From the NCBI GenBank assembly GCA_937974275.1, contig CALJIF010000031.1, positions 1 to 17,821 on the forward strand: 17,821 nt of DNA. The letters are read 5' to 3'. How positions within the stretch are numbered: the first letter of the stretch is position 1; each line of letters opens with the position of its first letter. Below the pieces are notes generated by a model that saw only the letters and a list, made by a program, of their open reading frames with translations, ran no database searches and was not told the DNA's origin. This DNA comes from an uncultured Flavobacteriales bacterium (GTDB lineage: Bacteria; Bacteroidota; Bacteroidia; Palsa-965). Positions 1 to 6,666 of the stretch are shown piece after piece. Made by a program: the position numbers and the translations under genes.

Positions 1-247
1 TTTTAATAATTTGCTCATAGGTTCATTGATATTGACGCTGCAATTTTATAGAACTCTATTTTGCTAGTCGTATAACAAACGTTTATTTCACTGTTACTTT
101 TCAACATTACTTGCCTTCTTCATCGACTCCGATATTCTTGTTCTTTTGCACAGCATGCCATGAACTATAGCATTTCCCAATTAGGAAATACTGCGCACAC
201 CACAATCCAGGCACTCTTTTTGCGATATTAGCAGTAAAGATTTTACT

Positions 248-1210
248 ATGCCCCAATCCCTAGCGACCTTAATTTTATTGTTGATCAGTTATGCCGCCTC
301 GGCAACCACAAATCCTGCGCTGCAACAGGAATTCCGAAAGTATCAGCAAGCGCTGCGAAAAGAACAAAAAACGACCGCGCCAAAAAATGTACAGGATAGC
401 GATTATCGCATTCGTTATATTTTAGATTCGTGCACGCAGGCCAAATGGAGTAAAGCTTACCCGGGCGATGCGTATGGATATCCTATTCACAGCGATGTTA
501 CGTTTATCAATCCGTTTGACAAGGATTTTGACCGAAAAAAGCCGGGCACCAAAACCGAAGTGTATTATGCTTCCGGGAAAAAAGTAGTGTACTATAGCGG
601 ATTTAAATCGGGCTCGTGTAAAGTGTTGGTGTATTTCATGGAGAAGAAATCCACTGCCGATTTGCGTCACGACAGTATTGCTCGTGCTGTTCAACTGCAA
701 TTAGATACTGCCGATAAACATATCGGTATCATTATGAATTCGGGAGAAGGCTCCAATGTATCCGGAGGAAAAAATCTGGATCAATGGAATGCGTTTCGGG
801 AAAACACGAAACCCGTGCTCGATAGCATTTTATTGACAAGACAAGATTTATTCTGGAGTCATATTTATGTAACGCTAGCGAACGGCTTAATACAGGGAGA
901 GCAAGAACCTAAAGCGGAACAACAGTTCTACAATCGTTTTATGTACACCGCCAGCGACAGCTTATATCTTGCACAACAACAAGTTTATGGTGCTACTGAC
1001 GGCCGTCCTTATACCTGCATTCCGGGAGACGGACAAGGCGGTACTTTCGAAGAAATTAAACTGGCATTTGAAGGAATGCGCAACGAGCAAACGGCGGTAT
1101 TCTATGTTCCCTACCCTGCAGGTGTAGTACTAATTATTTCAAATACAATTAGTGATCCGGAAACCGAACAACGCGGACACCATGATATGGTAATCTGGTT
1201 TGGGCGATAA
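248..1210 (+). CDS. Secreted protein of unknown function (320 aa)
   Basis: I do not recognise the family. The N-terminus (MPQSLATLILLLISYAASA, then TTNP) is a short Sec-type signal peptide with a hydrophobic core at about residues 5-16 and an AxA-like cleavage site near residue 19, so the product is probably periplasmic or exported. The mature part is soluble and mixed alpha/beta. There is no membrane segment, no sorting domain at the C-terminus and no catalytic motif that I can name. It starts at the first ATG after an A+T-rich stretch, and no Shine-Dalgarno sequence is seen. The gene stands alone on the plus strand, converges on the T9SS protein gene, and shares a hairpin terminator with it. 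The coding call is firm from length and signal peptide; the function is unknown. Confidence 0.85.
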   Translation: MPQSLATLILLLISYAASATTNPALQQEFRKYQQALRKEQKTTAPKNVQDSDYRIRYILDSCTQAKWSKAYPGDAYGYPIHSDVTFINPFDKDFDRKKPGTKTEVYYASGKKVVYYSGFKSGSCKVLVYFMEKKSTADLRHDSIARAVQLQLDTADKHIGIIMNSGEGSNVSGGKNLDQWNAFRENTKPVLDSILLTRQDLFWSHIYVTLANGLIQGEQEPKAEQQFYNRFMYTASDSLYLAQQQVYGATDGRPYTCIPGDGQGGTFEEIKLAFEGMRNEQTAVFYVPYPAGVVLIISNTISDPETEQRGHHDMVIWFGR

Positions 1211-1213
1211 ATA

Positions 1214-1244
1214 AAAAACGGCCACTGTGTAAGTGACCGTTTTT
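1214..1244. terminator. Bidirectional intrinsic terminator
   Basis: Two 12-base arms (1214-1225, AAAAACGGCCAC; 1233-1244, GTGACCGTTTTT) form a stem around a 7-base loop. They carry an A tract on one side and a T tract on the other, so it can terminate in both directions. On the minus strand the one non-Watson-Crick position is a G-U wobble, so the stem is best for the minus-strand gene. It lies between two converging genes, 4 bases after the plus-strand stop. Confidence 0.85.
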
Positions 1245-1260
1245 ATAATCAATGTTTTAA

Positions 1261-2397
1261 TTATCGAACAACTTGTACTTTTTGAATTACGGTATTGTTG
1301 CCGTCGAATGTTCGTACAAAGTAGGTCCCTGCAGCAAGTCCACTGATGGTTTTTGTGTTATTAGACTCTGAATTAATACTAAAGCTATCTATTACCTGAC
1401 CTGTAAGTGTTAGAATATCACACATAACATCTTTGTTCGCCACCACTTTGAAATCTCCGTTAGAAGGATTTGGATACACGTACATGTTTAATGCTCCGTC
1501 CTGACCATTAAGGCCCGTACTAAGAATGGTAATGCACGCGCTGGTATCCACACAAGTTCCTGCAGTAATGATCACCGCATAATCACCATTAGAAGTAGCA
1601 GTATAAGTTGAATCCGTGGAATTCCCGGGTGCCGGTGCATATGATGGACAAGTAACCCATTGATAAGTAACTCCGGTCGCCTGAGCGGTTAATGTTTCGT
1701 TGTTAACCGTAACAACGGTATCCAATGTTGGGCAGTTTCCAACAATTCTTACGTCGTCAAAATAAACGAAGTAATAATCCATAAACAACTCAAAGCGAAG
1801 TTGGCAATTACTTAAACTAGTCGCATTGGCAATTGCGCCTGAAATGGGAACACTCACAATAGCTTGAGGGAACACCGTATTCACTCCAACATTTTGATTA
1901 AAACTATAATTATTCCAAGTGACGCCACTATCTGTAGAAATACCAACATTCATAGTTGTAATATCGAATTCACGATAATATAAATCAAACTCAATTGCTA
2001 CGTTGGTATCGGGCAAGTTGGTCAAACTAAAAATTGGGCTATACAACATAGCACCGTGTGGAGCTGCGGACACACCTTGACCGAAATTTCCGGCAATTCC
2101 GTTGTTATCCATATAATCGGAGTCAAACAATACCGCACCGTTAGCAAGACTCGCAGAATTGAACGGAGTTAAAGTGCCAAAGTACGCCCCGGGAGAACCA
2201 CCCGTTGTGCTCTTCACAAAAAAGGCATTGTTTGCGCCGGGAACCACGTCCCATCCGCCAACACTGTCTAATGGAGCTGCAAATGTTCCGATACTATCTG
2301 ATGTTGGATTTCCTGAACCGGCGCCCCAAAATATCTGAGCTTGAGAAAATTGAGATGCTACGGTCAATGCCGAGAAAGCAAGTAGAATTTTTTTCAT
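1261..2397 (-). CDS. T9SS-exported protein with type A sorting domain
   Basis: The 378-residue product has a Sec signal peptide (MKKILLAFSALTVASQFSQAQ, cleavage near residue 20). Residues 25-225 are a beta-rich region that reads like a MAM or jelly-roll extracellular domain, with a segment around WNNYSFN and a closing FDDVRIVG motif. An Ig-like segment typical of Bacteroidota surface proteins follows (YQW, then paired cysteines in a GTCVDTSACI stretch). Residues about 304-378 are a type A sorting domain (YVYPNPSNGDF, then LTGQV, then LAAGTYFVR, ending in VQVVR). In this family the domain directs outer-membrane export by the type IX system and anchoring or release at the surface. No enzymatic motif is seen, so adhesion or binding is the likeliest role. 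It ends at the shared terminator. Confidence 0.92.
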   Translation of the reverse strand: MKKILLAFSALTVASQFSQAQIFWGAGSGNPTSDSIGTFAAPLDSVGGWDVVPGANNAFFVKSTTGGSPGAYFGTLTPFNSASLANGAVLFDSDYMDNNGIAGNFGQGVSAAPHGAMLYSPIFSLTNLPDTNVAIEFDLYYREFDITTMNVGISTDSGVTWNNYSFNQNVGVNTVFPQAIVSVPISGAIANATSLSNCQLRFELFMDYYFVYFDDVRIVGNCPTLDTVVTVNNETLTAQATGVTYQWVTCPSYAPAPGNSTDSTYTATSNGDYAVIITAGTCVDTSACITILSTGLNGQDGALNMYVYPNPSNGDFKVVANKDVMCDILTLTGQVIDSFSINSESNNTKTISGLAAGTYFVRTFDGNNTVIQKVQVVR

Positions 2398-2524
2398 GTA
2401 ATTAAGATTAGTAATGGAGCTGAAGATACATCATTAATTGTACAATTGGTCTGATCCCATTTTTTCGCCACGTCAAATTTTTATACTTCTAAATGCTGTT
2501 TCTCTCCAAAAATACGTTGTCAGG

Positions 2525-3016
2525 CTATTTATCTCGTACCGGAATCCAAATTTGCTCTTCCGAATCGTCGCTGTTATTTCTATACCCTTTACCTAAAACT
2601 TCAAAATGTGGACGATTATCCAATACATACCCGGAAGTTGGCAACCAGGTTTCGTAGATATAACGATAAATTGAATTATCCGTGGATTTGCCTTTATAAT
2701 TAAACACGGCATAAAGTCCGGCCGGAATAATTAATGTTTCCAAATTCGGAAGTTCCGTTTCACCGGAAGTAACCTCCACGGCAGCATAACGTATAAATTC
2801 TCTTTGCGGAGAAAAACGATCAAAATAATCGTGCGGGTAAACAACTACGGATATAAAATCATCCGATACTCTATTCGGTATTGTTCTGCTGATGGGGATA
2901 AATCGCTGCCACAACTCTTGCACGTTGTAATTGGCTAACGATAGAGACTTACTTATTCCTACTATTTGTTTGGGGGAAGAAGAGATAATTTGTGGGATAA
3001 TATCGCTAGTATTCAT
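2525..3016 (-). CDS. GyrI-like small-molecule (effector) binding domain protein
   Basis: The 163-residue protein resembles the stand-alone GyrI-like/AraC effector-binding family (SOUL-type two-fold alpha/beta barrel). Supporting marks are the IPAGLYAVFNYKG strand-loop (about residues 97-109), the following YRYIYETWLPTSGY helix and turn, RPHFEVLG, and the closing IWIPVR strand, in the usual order for the family. Relatives bind hydrophobic or cationic ligands or act as sensor halves of transcription regulators. No DNA-binding domain is present here, so it is a sensor or hydrolase-like domain on its own. It lies 43 bases downstream of the Fic gene on the same strand and is probably co-transcribed with it. 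Family assignment is good; the ligand is unknown. Confidence 0.85.
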   Translation of the reverse strand: MNTSDIIPQIISSSPKQIVGISKSLSLANYNVQELWQRFIPISRTIPNRVSDDFISVVVYPHDYFDRFSPQREFIRYAAVEVTSGETELPNLETLIIPAGLYAVFNYKGKSTDNSIYRYIYETWLPTSGYVLDNRPHFEVLGKGYRNNSDDSEEQIWIPVRDK

Positions 3017-3059
3017 TTGTTCATTAGAGTTTGGTCAAACAAGCTGCATTGCTATTCAT

Positions 3060-4025
3060 TTACTTTCTTTTTACCCGGTAATACAATGTTTTTGTTTTAT
3101 CGCCCACTTTTTTAAAGTAACCCAACGCGACACCATGTTGTAAATCGCGACTCGCAGTAGCAGAAGAAATATCTTTAAATACATTCATATAATCGCCGCG
3201 ATTAAATGGTGTCAGACCGTTTTCATAAAAGTACTGTAACCTGTCCTCTGCAGTAAACACTCTACTCTTATATTGGAGCATGTCCTGCAAAGTTTTGTCA
3301 ATTACATCTAACATATACACTATAAAAGGGGTCGAATTCCCGGCTGCATCGCTTTTTGCGAGAGCTTTGTAATAATCACGCTGCGATTCGCGAATCAAAT
3401 TCTCGAAGGGAATAAATTCAAATACCGGATATTCCTTCATTAAAATTAATGTTTGCCACAAACGTCCCATCCTTCCATTGCCGTCACTAAATGGGTGAAT
3501 AAATTCCATTTCATAGTGAAACACACAGCTTTTTATTAGTGCTATTTCCTTCGATACTTTCAGATATCGGAACAACTCTTTCATGAGATACGGAACATTA
3601 TTAGCAGGAGGAGCTAAATGCGCCAAACGGTCACCCGCCATAATACCAACACCTTTCTTTCGATATTTTCCGTTATCAGAAACCAAACCCTCCATTAACA
3701 TTCGGTGTGCACGCAGGAATGCAGTGGATGAGTCCGGCTCAAATTCATGCACTTGTTCATATACCTTTATGGCATTCAAAACTTCATTCACATCTTTCTT
3801 AGGACCTATCACACGCTTGCTTTCCATTAATGCAGTGATTTGATCAGTTGTAAGCGTATTCCCTTCAATTGCCAATGACGAATGAATTGTTTGGATACGA
3901 TTTTCTTTACGCAACTGTGGTGTCGGTTTATCCAAATAGGCTGCGTTAATACGGCCGATTTTTTCGGAAATAGCCGCAACATGTCGAATAACTTCAGGTG
4001 TAATCGAATACGGAGGTTGTGTCAT
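3060..4025 (-). CDS. Fic family protein adenylyltransferase with C-terminal winged helix
   Basis: This is a complete Fic protein (321 aa from the ATG at 4025). The catalytic loop HPFSDGNGRMGR (about residues 177-188) fits HPFxDGNGRxxR, so it should transfer AMP from ATP to a hydroxyl of a target protein. Upstream, SSLAIEGN (about residues 49-56) matches the inhibitory (S/T)xxxE(G/N) helix of self-inhibited class II Fic proteins. The last 60 residues look like a winged helix (NRGDYMNVFKDIS, then TASRDLQ, then YYRVK), a layout known in Bacteroidota Fic proteins. An in-frame TTG at 4049 would add eight residues. I prefer the ATG because a -7 box and a tandem palindrome occupy the bases between them. 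The target is unknown. Autoregulation through the winged helix is an inference. Confidence 0.95.
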   Translation of the reverse strand: MTQPPYSITPEVIRHVAAISEKIGRINAAYLDKPTPQLRKENRIQTIHSSLAIEGNTLTTDQITALMESKRVIGPKKDVNEVLNAIKVYEQVHEFEPDSSTAFLRAHRMLMEGLVSDNGKYRKKGVGIMAGDRLAHLAPPANNVPYLMKELFRYLKVSKEIALIKSCVFHYEMEFIHPFSDGNGRMGRLWQTLILMKEYPVFEFIPFENLIRESQRDYYKALAKSDAAGNSTPFIVYMLDVIDKTLQDMLQYKSRVFTAEDRLQYFYENGLTPFNRGDYMNVFKDISSATASRDLQHGVALGYFKKVGDKTKTLYYRVKRK

Positions 4026-4049
4026 GATACTATCATATGATACTATCAA
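4024..4049 (-). promoter_or_regulatory. Tandem palindromic operator over the Fic start
   Basis: The palindrome TGATACTATCA occurs twice, at 4025-4035 and 4038-4048. It repeats every 13 bases and is perfect in both copies around one central base. The left copy extends to a 13-base perfect palindrome (4024-4036). The pair begins at the start codon and overlaps the -7 box at the other end, so a bound protein would block initiation. The likeliest binder is the Fic winged helix itself or another regulator. This is inferred from position and symmetry. Confidence 0.7.
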
Positions 4050-4054
4050 AGTTA
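4047..4054 (-). promoter_or_regulatory. Bacteroidota -7 promoter box for the Fic gene
   Basis: The minus strand reads TAACTTTG, an exact match to the Bacteroidota TAnnTTTG element. It is 22 bases upstream of the chosen ATG and overlaps the distal operator palindrome. I could not find a convincing -33 TTG at the usual spacing, so this is moderate evidence only. Confidence 0.45.
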
Positions 4055-4156
4055 AATCAAATTACCGTAGCACGATGCTCTGAGTACAACAAAAAGGGGT
4101 TAATCCCATGTTTTCTGCCACGTGACACTACGCGAGACCACGAATTCCACGTTAAT

Positions 4157-4203
4157 TTCAGCTCCGCTCAATTATCGTTGATTTCGACTCCGCTCAATCA
4201 ACG
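4157..4203. repeat. CTCCGCTCAA dispersed-repeat fragment with hairpin
   Basis: Two near-identical 15-mers, TTCAGCTCCGCTCAA (4157-4171) and TTCGACTCCGCTCAA (4183-4197), lie 26 bases apart. The arms CGTTGATT (4176-4183) and AATCAACG (4196-4203) form an 8-bp stem around the second copy. The GACTCCGCTCAA core resembles a dispersed intergenic motif that I recall from Bacteroidota genomes. It lies in the gene-free gap between the divergent Fic promoter and the 3' end of the lipoprotein gene. Confidence 0.5.
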
Positions 4204-4272
4204 GGAACACCATACAGAAGTATCGGGACACCACCACCCGAAAGTTCACAAAGCAACAAACACACTAACATA

Positions 4273-4734
4273 CTATTTCACTATTTCACCACAACCGTCT
4301 AACCAAAACTTCCCTTGCTGTTCAATTACTTTTACCGTCACCTTAAATTCCGGTTGACCTATTGCCCGCACGACAATAAACTTCGCCGCACTATCACAGC
4401 TATCAAATTCAAATCCTTGTTCCGGGAAATCCTGTGCATTTATAATTGGATCAGCATCTAATCCCGATTCTTCCACTTGCGCTGCTTCTACTGCCTCCTT
4501 CAACTTTTGTTTAAAGGTTTCCGTAACATTCGGTTGCGCGAATAACCAATCTACTGAAGAAGCTCGAACGCCCGCACTATCATTATACGCTACATAATCA
4601 TTGACAAATTGTAGCGCCGTTTGAACAGCTGTTTCACGATTTGATGACACAACGGATGGTTGCTGCTGATCGGTGCTTTGTTCACTTCCGCAAGATAAGA
4701 TTGCAGGAAGTAGAATTAATACAAACAGACGCAT
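4273..4734 (-). CDS. Putative lipoprotein (possible DUF3828/NTF2-like fold)
   Basis: The 153-residue product starts with a lipoprotein signal (MRLFVLILLPAILSCGSE) whose lipobox LSC puts the lipidated cysteine at residue 15, followed by a Ser/Gln-rich linker. The body has a helix with a TALQFVNDYVAYND pattern, a middle helical part, and a C-terminal set of strands (KFIVVRAIG, FKVTVKVIEQQGKFWLDGCGEI). This order is reminiscent of small NTF2-like DUF3828 proteins, but that match is from memory of pattern only. Such proteins sit on the periplasmic face of a membrane and have no known reaction. It follows the zinc-ribbon gene by 90 bases on the same strand. No catalytic residues can be named. Confidence 0.8.
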   Translation of the reverse strand: MRLFVLILLPAILSCGSEQSTDQQQPSVVSSNRETAVQTALQFVNDYVAYNDSAGVRASSVDWLFAQPNVTETFKQKLKEAVEAAQVEESGLDADPIINAQDFPEQGFEFDSCDSAAKFIVVRAIGQPEFKVTVKVIEQQGKFWLDGCGEIVK

Positions 4735-4824
4735 AATATCAAGTTGAATTAATTTAAAATAATGAAGGTGCCACGGTAATCCTCGCTCTGAATCAACACA
4801 AGATTAAATGGTTCACTGCATATC

Positions 4825-5115
4825 TTATTCCCTAAATGCAAGACCATCTTTAGCCAACAACGCTCTCAACTTCGGAACGCTGCTTTTTCCCATTCCGTGT
4901 AACGCCAAAATTTGCTTTTCAGTATACGAAGACAGTTTTTGCAATGTTAAAATTTGCTCTCGCTCCAGCGCACGTCGTGCAGGTGCTGCCAATGCCGCAA
5001 GAAATGAGTCCTTGGGTTTTCTATCCGTTTCGCACTGAGGACATGTCGGGCAGTCGCTGCTTTTAAAATACCGGTGTCCTTGAGGACATATTTTCGCAGT
5101 TGCTTTGCCGATCAT
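4825..5115 (-). CDS. Zinc-ribbon plus RNA polymerase alpha-CTD-like small protein
   Basis: The 96-residue protein has two parts. Residues 10-28 form a probable zinc site (CPQGHRYFKSSDCPTCPQC, with C10, H14, C22, C25 and C28). Residues 36-96 resemble the C-terminal domain of RNA polymerase alpha, with its helix-hairpin-helix-like half: ALAAPARRALEREQI, then LTLQKLSSYTEKQILALHGMGKSS, then VPKLRALLAKDGLAF. In RpoA this domain contacts DNA and activators. Stand-alone copies with a zinc ribbon are annotated in Bacteroidota, but I know of no defined role. It could bind nucleic acid or interact with the transcription machinery; both are inferences. The upstream 81-residue gene ends 47 bases before its start, so the two may be co-transcribed. 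Confidence 0.85.
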   Translation of the reverse strand: MIGKATAKICPQGHRYFKSSDCPTCPQCETDRKPKDSFLAALAAPARRALEREQILTLQKLSSYTEKQILALHGMGKSSVPKLRALLAKDGLAFRE

Positions 5116-5162
5116 TCATCTTTTGATTTAAAATAAACACTCCTTACAAGGTATGCCACACA

Positions 5163-5408
5163 CTAATTTACATTGTTATAGTTCGTATATATCAGCTGAC
5201 AAACTTTATCCATTGCCTTAAATATTGTTGCATCGAATGGCGAAGCTGCAGCCACAGCAGCAAGCGTTTGAACAGCATGGTATAACGCCGTACACTCCTG
5301 CTTCTTGACACGTGTCACCAAATTCACCTTATTACTTCCTTTTGGCGAATTAGAGACAATCACCTCTTCCGTATCTTTATCTATAGCAAACAAAAAACCT
5401 TTACTCAT
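5163..5408 (-). CDS. Hypothetical small protein (81 aa)
   Basis: No family is recognised. The protein starts MSKGFLFAIDKDTEEVIVSN, which reads as a beta strand, turn and strand. An alpha-helical, alanine-rich second half follows (ALYHAVQTLAAVAAAS, then FKAMDKVCQLIYTNY). It has no signal peptide and no membrane span, so it is probably cytoplasmic. Its start is 20 bases after the stop of the HNH nuclease gene, and the zinc-ribbon gene follows 47 bases downstream on the same strand. The three may form one transcript. The close spacing and balanced composition support a real gene, although it is short. Confidence 0.65.
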   Translation of the reverse strand: MSKGFLFAIDKDTEEVIVSNSPKGSNKVNLVTRVKKQECTALYHAVQTLAAVAAASPFDATIFKAMDKVCQLIYTNYNNVN

Positions 5409-5428
5409 AATTCAAATTTTCAATTCCA

Positions 5429-5863
5429 CTATTGATGTAAATGGCATCGTCCATTGGTGTTAGTTGTTTTGTTCCTACACCTACTTCCCTTTTTGGTTGT
5501 TCCGGAACATTGCTTTGCCGCGGTTGATGTGCCCGAGGAGGGTGACTTGGGCGTTACCGTTGGATTTCCTTCACAACAATTAATACCCACTTTATTATTA
5601 TGAATCTTACAATAGCAACTGTTCGATTTACTCTGATTGCACTGCTGACATAACAACTGAATATTGGAAACATCATTACTGCCGCCACAAGAATAAGGCA
5701 TAATATGATCATATTCAATACTCTGTGTACTGCCACAACATTGGCATCGGCCCCCATCACGGGCGAACACCACTTTTTTTGTTGTTTCCGGGATGTAACG
5801 ACTCTGCGCCAAGCCAAAGACACTTGCGCAGAGCAGGATAAGTACGAATACAAATTTTTTCAC
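5429..5863 (-). CDS. Secreted HNH nuclease with C-terminal DUF5763-like zinc motif
   Basis: From a GTG at 5863 the product is 144 residues and starts with a clear Sec signal peptide (MKKFVFVLILLCASVFGLAQ). Residues 24-80 are an HNH domain. The pair C40/C43 and the pair C72/C75 form a structural zinc site, YDHIMP (51-56) holds the catalytic DH, and CNQSKS follows. HNH enzymes cut DNA using a divalent metal. Residues 119-144 (CSGTTKKGSRCRNKTTN, then GRCHLH) match the short Cys/His motif of DUF5763, often found at protein ends in Bacteroidota. An in-frame upstream start at 5950 would bury the signal peptide behind 29 basic residues and run up to the preceding gene, so I reject it. Export of an HNH nuclease is unusual; it could scavenge DNA or attack other cells. 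Confidence 0.85.
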   Translation of the reverse strand: MKKFVFVLILLCASVFGLAQSRYIPETTKKVVFARDGGRCQCCGSTQSIEYDHIMPYSCGGSNDVSNIQLLCQQCNQSKSNSCYCKIHNNKVGINCCEGNPTVTPKSPSSGTSTAAKQCSGTTKKGSRCRNKTTNTNGRCHLHQ

Positions 5864-5946
5864 TATCAATTTCTTTATGCGATACGAAGTTATTGTAAGG
5901 TACGAATTTATTCTGCCTCTAATCGTTACTCCTTTTTTGCAACGTT

Positions 5947-6483
5947 TCAATCAGGTTTTTTTCTCGAGGCAACCAATACGTTTCGAGAGCTCAGTCCGTC
6001 GGGCGAATACGCATAACCGATATCGTACCTGTAAGTATTGAACGTTGCGCCGGCGTACCACATTTTGTAGCGATGCGTGGCGGGGGCGGCACTATCAATG
6101 ATTATCGTTACGGTTTCAACGCCTATCGAATCCCAACCGCCCGTGTAAGACACATCCATTACCGGATTGCCCGCATACTTTGTCCAGTTCACACCGTCTG
6201 TTGATTCGCAGTAGCATATGCGCGCCCGCAATAACGTATCGGTTGGATAGTTGATTCCGCCGCAGGTGTAGCACATTTTATATTGTGTGCCCAGTTTCAT
6301 CACCCAGCAGTCGCTGATCACAATGATGTCGTTGGGGAGATTTGCAAAAACAGTATCCCGCCGGAGTACCGGATTGGTAGGGTCTTTGGTCCAGTTGGTT
6401 TGAGCCATAGTTGAGATGGCTCCTGCCAAAAGGAAAAGAAAAGTAACGGCATTGTTTCTTACGTATGGATGGCGCATCAGCAT
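5947..6483 (-). CDS. Truncated secreted five-bladed beta-propeller (glycosidase-like) protein
   Basis: The 178-residue product has a signal peptide (hydrophobic FLFLLAGAISTMAQ, about residues 15-28) and then repeated propeller blades of the GH43/GH130-like superfamily. The repeated marks are WTKDPTNPVL, YKMCYTCGG, ESTDGVNWTKYAGNPVM, YKMWYAGA and IGYAYSPDG. Full-length relatives carry about five blades and often a sorting domain, so only about half is present. After SPDG the expected continuation of the blade is replaced by an unrelated tail of 14 residues ending in RKKPD, next to a run of seven A. This points to a deletion or frameshift near 6005, so the gene is probably a pseudogene or a remnant. 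No catalytic acid can be assigned in what remains. A 183-base gap with no gene separates it from the membrane protein gene. Confidence 0.75.
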   Translation of the reverse strand: MLMRHPYVRNNAVTFLFLLAGAISTMAQTNWTKDPTNPVLRRDTVFANLPNDIIVISDCWVMKLGTQYKMCYTCGGINYPTDTLLRARICYCESTDGVNWTKYAGNPVMDVSYTGGWDSIGVETVTIIIDSAAPATHRYKMWYAGATFNTYRYDIGYAYSPDGLSSRNVLVASRKKPD

Positions 6484-6666
6484 GCAGGTGGGAGTCTTTT
6501 AGCAGTTGATCAGTTAGTTCCTGTTGAGTAAATTATGATTTACAAATGGATTACCGAAAATGTAAAGTAGAATATTTCCACCTGACAAAAGAGGACTATA
6601 TACTAACCCGTTTTTTGCAGCTGATAATTTAACGTGCCGCACTTCATGCCGGAATGACCATGCTAT

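Noticed and set aside
4026..4049. TTG start for the Fic protein at 4049
   Set aside because: The extra codons are simply the operator repeat, and the -7 box at 4047-4054 predicts transcription starting inside this stretch.
4157..4203. Insertion sequence end or transposon in the CTCCGCTCAA region
   Set aside because: No transposase and no paired terminal repeats or target duplication; it looks like a short dispersed repeat only.
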